36,568 nucleotides of DNA, taken from the NCBI GenBank assembly GCA_001970855.1, contig LSSN01004151.1, positions 1 to 36,568 of the forward strand, read 5' to 3'. A program made the translations under genes and the position numbers. The notes under the pieces were generated by a model. That model was given only the letters and a program-made list of their open reading frames with translations. It was not told the DNA's origin and ran no database searches. Shown here piece by piece: positions 33,662 to 36,568 of this stretch. Position 1 is the stretch's first letter, and every line of letters begins with the position of its first letter. Source of the DNA: Smittium culicis. Lineage: Eukaryota; Kickxellomycota; Harpellomycetes; Harpellales; Legeriomycetaceae.

Positions 33662-36519
33662 TTTTTGCCAGAAACAACCTCGATTCCGGAGCGGCTCCCA
33701 TTTCGAAAGGTGCCCTTCGGGCACCTTTCGAAACGGGTGTCACTTGGCGCGGGCCCTTCGGGCCCACGCCAAGTGTGTCGCCCTCAACCTCTACTGCTGA
33801 CGTCCCATCCGCATCGGTACAAGAGAAAGTTATGCCGAGAGGCCAGCAAAGTTCTGACAGAAGAAGTCGCTTCATTACTATCAAAGAAAGCTATCGAAGA
33901 GATTCGGCCGAAGGATCCAGGCTTTTACAGCCAGCTTTTTACGATCCCAAAGAAGACTGGAGGCCTCAGACCAGTATTGGACCTCCGCAAGCTCAACCAG
34001 CACGTGGAGGAGCAAAATTTCAAAATGGAGACACTGGCGTCAATCTGCCGCACCATTCGCAGAAAGGATTATCTCACGTCCTTAGATCTCCAAGATGCGT
34101 TCATGCATATACTAATATACAAGAACTGCAGGAAGTATCTCCGCTTTCACTGGAACGGCCGATGCTTCCAGTTCCGAGTCCTACCATTCGGGCTATCACT
34201 GAGCCCATTGGTATTTACCAAGATTCTACGCCCAGTTCTAGAATGGGCCAGAACGAAAGGGATACGCGTCTCAGCTTACCTAGACGATCTACTGATAATG
34301 GGGGAAACGAAGGAGGCGTGTGCAGCAATCACACGCTCGATATACTCCAAGCTCTCGGAGCTTGGATTCAAGATCAACGACGAGAAATCGTCTACCTCCC
34401 CATCCCAGTCTATCACACACCTGGGTATGGTTATCAATACAAGGAAAATGACCCTCAAGGTTCCGTCAACCAAGATCAGGGATCTTCGACGGGAGGCGAA
34501 CAAGCTACTGAACGCTGGGAAGACGACGTTGAGATGTCTCGCGAGCTTTATTGGGAAAGCCCAGTCAATGTCGATCGCACTGCTTCCGGGTCGCCTTATG
34601 CTTCGACGACTTCTAGAACTAAAGAATCAATCATTGTCGACACTGAAATCATGGACATCGACAGTCATCCTGACAAAACCTGCCATTCAGAACCTATTGT
34701 TCTGGAAGAACAAACTGACGTCATGGAACGGGCTCTCATTCTTGCCAGAGACGCCCGAATTGGAAATTTTCACGGATTCCAGCGACACAGCCTGGGGAAT
34801 AGTGGTGGGATCCCACATGTACTCAGGATCATGGAATCAAAACGAGGCAAAAATGCACATAAACGCCAAGGAACTGCTCACAGTATTGTACGCCCTCAAA
34901 CTCAAGAGTGTGGTAGGTCGATCAGTGTTGGTCTATTCAGACAACACAACCACACTTGCCTACGTAAGGAAATTCGGAGGAACAACTTCCCCCGAACTTC
35001 TCAGGATAGCAGAAAAGATCTGGAATCACTGTCTGGAAACAAATACCAGACCTCAGGTCACCTATGTACCGTCGGTTCTCAATCCTGCAGATGCGCCGAG
35101 CAGACTGACTGCGCAAACCGAATGGTCTCTATCACAGGAAGCATTCGAAACACTGAATTCAGTTTATGGCCAGCACGACGTAGACCTGTTTGCATCCCGC
35201 CTGAACAAGAAGGTGGAAGCTTACTTCAGCTGGTTCCCGGACACCGAGTCAGTAGGCCAGAATGCACTAGCCTACAATTGGTCCGCGTTCAACAACCCAT
35301 ACAGCTGCCCGCCATGGAATCTGATCTCCCAAGTAGTTCAGAAAGTCCGACGAGAACGAGTAACAATAACTCTTGTGACACCAATGTGGAAGTCTGCCAT
35401 CTGGTTTCCGGACCTATTAGCCCTATCAATCTCGCAGCCGGTCCTTCTGCAAGCAACGACGATCATACCGGATCCAAAAAGCGGAAAGTCGCCGCTCTCG
35501 GAAAACAAGCATTGGCGCTTGATGGCTTGGAGGATCAGCGGCGTTTCCTCGAGTCCCAAGGTCTCGGTACTTACGCCGTTGACTGTATCCTTTCCAACGA
35601 ACGACGTGTCAGACGTCGTTCCAGGTACAGCTCTGTCCAACAGCGATTTTTAGACTGGCGAATCTCAAAAGAGATAACCGGGGAAATTTCAGCCCCCCAA
35701 ATAATAAACTACCTGGCGGAGATCTACACAGTAGACAAACTGAAAGTAGGCTCAATAAAGGCCTATAAATCCGCACTCCTAAGACTAGCGGAAAACCCCA
35801 CGGAACTATCAAATCACCCAATGTTCTCTGAATTCACAAGAACATTGGACGATGCTTCAATTAAATCATATGTTAGACCGGCCATCGACATATCACCGGT
35901 TCTAAATCTTTTCAAGGAATGGGGCCCCTCAAACGAGCTCTCAACAAAGAAACTCACCGCTAAACTATGCTGGCTATTATCTGTAACAGGGTTTCTTAGG
36001 GCCAGCGATATTCATAGAATCGACGACGAACGCAGCCACGTAAGCCTTGGTGTGCTAAATTTAGTTATAATAGCACCAAAAGAAAAACGAAGCGGCCGTC
36101 CAATAGAAAAACCGTGCCAGATAAGCCCTCACACCGATCCGATTTTATGCCCAGTAATAGCATATTCGGTTTATAAAGAAAAGGTAGCGACTAGCCTTTG
36201 TCCAACCCCACACGCCAACAATAGCAAGTGGACTGTTAACAGGCTGCTTAGATTCATTAATGATAGTTCAAAACCACTATCAGTTGACAGTATATCCAGG
36301 CATATCAAATCTATTTCCGACCTGATAAACCGCGACCCAAATGCGCCCATACCAAAGGGTAGAGCAATAGGCGCGACACTAGCTGCAAACTCGGGGGTAT
36401 CATCAGATGAAATAGTATCACACGCGTTTTGGTCAGACTATTCAATCTTTGATACCTATTATCGACTCGCAAGAAATCCTTCGAACAACTTGACCGAATC
36501 GATTTTTAATCTGGATTAA
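33529..36519 (+). CDS. DIRS-like ORF3: tyrosine recombinase (C-terminal), frame open across ORF2
   Basis: The recombinase integrates the circular DNA intermediate. The frame (frame 1) is open for 996 codons, but recognisable recombinase sequence starts only at about residue 650-690 (35480-35600): a core-binding helical domain (YSSVQQRFLDWRI...NYLAEIYTV), then the catalytic domain. Catalytic residues numbered from 33529: Arg824 in TGFLRASDIHRID, a lysine in APKEKRSG, Arg945 in PKGRAIGATLA (the usual HxxR His is Pro), Trp968 in HAFWSDY (standing for the second His, a common change) and Tyr977/978 in FDTYYR. A basic KKRKV motif just before the core-binding domain may be a nuclear signal. The first 650 codons overlap the RT in another frame and encode nothing recognisable. 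The true start is unknown. The stop overlaps the first base of the right terminal repeat. Confidence 0.85.
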   Translation: MVQTNGQPMGSEHSREGIQNPLQEPPLSRSGIEVVRYENSAEGLIFARNNLDSGAAPISKGALRAPFETGVTWRGPFGPTPSVSPSTSTADVPSASVQEKVMPRGQQSSDRRSRFITIKESYRRDSAEGSRLLQPAFYDPKEDWRPQTSIGPPQAQPARGGAKFQNGDTGVNLPHHSQKGLSHVLRSPRCVHAYTNIQELQEVSPLSLERPMLPVPSPTIRAITEPIGIYQDSTPSSRMGQNERDTRLSLPRRSTDNGGNEGGVCSNHTLDILQALGAWIQDQRREIVYLPIPVYHTPGYGYQYKENDPQGSVNQDQGSSTGGEQATERWEDDVEMSRELYWESPVNVDRTASGSPYASTTSRTKESIIVDTEIMDIDSHPDKTCHSEPIVLEEQTDVMERALILARDARIGNFHGFQRHSLGNSGGIPHVLRIMESKRGKNAHKRQGTAHSIVRPQTQECGRSISVGLFRQHNHTCLRKEIRRNNFPRTSQDSRKDLESLSGNKYQTSGHLCTVGSQSCRCAEQTDCANRMVSITGSIRNTEFSLWPARRRPVCIPPEQEGGSLLQLVPGHRVSRPECTSLQLVRVQQPIQLPAMESDLPSSSESPTRTSNNNSCDTNVEVCHLVSGPISPINLAAGPSASNDDHTGSKKRKVAALGKQALALDGLEDQRRFLESQGLGTYAVDCILSNERRVRRRSRYSSVQQRFLDWRISKEITGEISAPQIINYLAEIYTVDKLKVGSIKAYKSALLRLAENPTELSNHPMFSEFTRTLDDASIKSYVRPAIDISPVLNLFKEWGPSNELSTKKLTAKLCWLLSVTGFLRASDIHRIDDERSHVSLGVLNLVIIAPKEKRSGRPIEKPCQISPHTDPILCPVIAYSVYKEKVATSLCPTPHANNSKWTVNRLLRFINDSSKPLSVDSISRHIKSISDLINRDPNAPIPKGRAIGATLAANSGVSSDEIVSHAFWSDYSIFDTYYRLARNPSNNLTESIFNLD
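33612..33775. repeat. Cluster of three GC-rich inverted repeats/hairpins
   Basis: Hairpin 1: 18-bp perfect arms 33612-33629 and 33677-33694 (core gctccggaatcgagg) around a 47-nt loop. Hairpin 2: 33701-33733, 15-bp perfect arms (tttcgaaaggtgccc and its complement) around ttc, which in RNA forms a cUUCGg tetraloop. Hairpin 3: 33741-33775, arms cacttggcg and cgccaagtg with one mismatch, then gggccc-ttc-gggccc, again a cUUCGg loop. All three lie within the ORF2 region between the N-terminal segment and the RT. Confidence 0.92.
33662..35653 (+). CDS. DIRS-like ORF2: reverse transcriptase, RNase H and methyltransferase-like domain
   Basis: Copies element RNA into DNA. Numbering from 33665, about 662 residues. 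The RT begins near residue 65 (EEVASLLSKKAIEEI), with FYSQLFTIPKKTGGLRPVLD, LTSLDLQDAFMHI, VLPFGLSLSPLVFTK and catalytic YLDD at about 205-208. RNase H follows with FTDSSD (about 370), INAKELL, VYSDNTT and NPADAPSR, giving the D-E-D-D set. The C-terminal part has DVDLFASRLN, CPPWNLI (about 547) and TPMWKSAIWFPDLLAL, the Dam-like methyltransferase region found in DIRS1-type elements. No in-frame ATG precedes the RT core after the upstream TAA, so the start mechanism is unclear. The frame overlaps the ORF3 frame throughout. Catalytic motifs are intact. Confidence 0.92.
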   Translation, partial: FLPETTSIPERLPFRKVPFGHLSKRVSLGAGPSGPRQVCRPQPLLLTSHPHRYKRKLCREASKVLTEEVASLLSKKAIEEIRPKDPGFYSQLFTIPKKTGGLRPVLDLRKLNQHVEEQNFKMETLASICRTIRRKDYLTSLDLQDAFMHILIYKNCRKYLRFHWNGRCFQFRVLPFGLSLSPLVFTKILRPVLEWARTKGIRVSAYLDDLLIMGETKEACAAITRSIYSKLSELGFKINDEKSSTSPSQSITHLGMVINTRKMTLKVPSTKIRDLRREANKLLNAGKTTLRCLASFIGKAQSMSIALLPGRLMLRRLLELKNQSLSTLKSWTSTVILTKPAIQNLLFWKNKLTSWNGLSFLPETPELEIFTDSSDTAWGIVVGSHMYSGSWNQNEAKMHINAKELLTVLYALKLKSVVGRSVLVYSDNTTTLAYVRKFGGTTSPELLRIAEKIWNHCLETNTRPQVTYVPSVLNPADAPSRLTAQTEWSLSQEAFETLNSVYGQHDVDLFASRLNKKVEAYFSWFPDTESVGQNALAYNWSAFNNPYSCPPWNLISQVVQKVRRERVTITLVTPMWKSAIWFPDLLALSISQPVLLQATTIIPDPKSGKSPLSENKHWRLMAWRISGVSSSPKVSVLTPLTVSFPTNDVSDVVPGTALSNSDF

Positions 36520-36548
36520 CTTAATATGTCTCCTCTGTGAAGTATAAT
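36519..36548 (-). repeat. Right inverted terminal repeat of the DIRS-like element
   Basis: Exact reverse complement of 32386-32415. It begins at the last base of the ORF3 stop codon. Only 20 bp of sequence follow before the window ends. These contain agaattaat (36552-36560), which also abuts the left repeat at 32379-32387. Confidence 0.95.
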
Positions 36549-36568
36549 GTAAGAATTAATCGAGCTCT

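Larger units (their letters stand above)
32386..36548 (+). mobile_element. DIRS-like tyrosine-recombinase retrotransposon
   Basis: A 4.16-kb element bounded by perfect 30-bp inverted terminal repeats (32386-32415 and 36519-36548; shared core acttcacagaggagacat on the left, its complement on the right). It encodes, in DIRS order, a gag-like ORF1, ORF2 with RT, RNase H and a Dam-like methyltransferase domain, and an overlapping ORF3 with a tyrosine recombinase. DIRS elements insert as circles through the recombinase and make no target-site duplication, and none is evident here. GC content is near 50%, unlike the AT-rich host genes. I could not identify the internal complementary region usual in DIRS-1. 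All catalytic residues seen are intact, but an in-frame TAA in the N-terminal part of ORF2 leaves activity uncertain. Confidence 0.93.

Noticed and set aside
33594..33884. 96-codon antisense open frame across the DIRS hairpin cluster
   Set aside because: The inverted repeats make both strands resemble each other, so the open antisense frame is a mirror effect.

Overview
The window is nuclear DNA from an intron-rich, strongly AT-rich eukaryote, almost certainly a fungus. The single-copy genes are eukaryotic housekeeping genes, each cut by several short spliceosomal introns (about 55-240 nt, mostly GTAAR/GTATY donors and YAG acceptors), and the intergenic DNA is full of A/T runs. The mix of compact AT-rich genes with a LINE and a DIRS-type tyrosine-recombinase retrotransposon fits an early-diverging lineage such as the Harpellales (Smittium-like). 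That placement is inference from the style of the sequence, not proof. No prokaryotic operon, CRISPR array, rRNA or convincing tRNA was seen.

Layout, left to right. 1-1735: 3' half of a decayed LINE (+). 1736-3163: AT-rich DNA with a GC-richer relic ending in a poly(A)-like tail, related to a second tail near 5641. 3164-4791 (-): aminoacylase-1 (5 exons). 6884-8679 (-): 8-oxoguanine DNA glycosylase OGG1 (5 exons), divergent from 9428-11327 (+): PRP46/PLRG1 WD40 splicing factor (6 exons). 12236-13542 (+): Mediator subunit MED6 (4 exons). 14195-15257 (-): prefoldin subunit 3 (5 exons). 16821-23623 (-): a 2,217-residue DH-PH Rho guanine-nucleotide exchange factor (2 exons) with proline-rich repeats and a split DH domain. 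23624-27339: a 3.7-kb AT-rich gap with a possible TTAA-flanked MITE. 27340-31991 (-): mismatch repair ATPase MSH2 (about 20 exons). 32386-36548 (+): a nearly complete DIRS-like element with 30-bp inverted terminal repeats, a gag-like ORF1, an RT/RNase H/methyltransferase ORF2 and an overlapping tyrosine-recombinase ORF3.

The host genes are independent functions (amino-acid metabolism, base excision repair, splicing, transcription, chaperone, Rho signalling, mismatch repair), not a pathway cluster. The most unusual part is the DIRS element. Its ORF1/ORF2 junction holds a run of perfect GC-rich hairpins, two of them with cUUCGg loops. Two stop codons sit inside hairpin loops, the RT frame has no upstream ATG of its own, and a second frame stays open for about 3 kb across the whole RT region into the recombinase.

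Exon coordinates were derived by hand from splice consensus, reading-frame continuity and remembered family motifs. They were not checked by alignment or transcripts.
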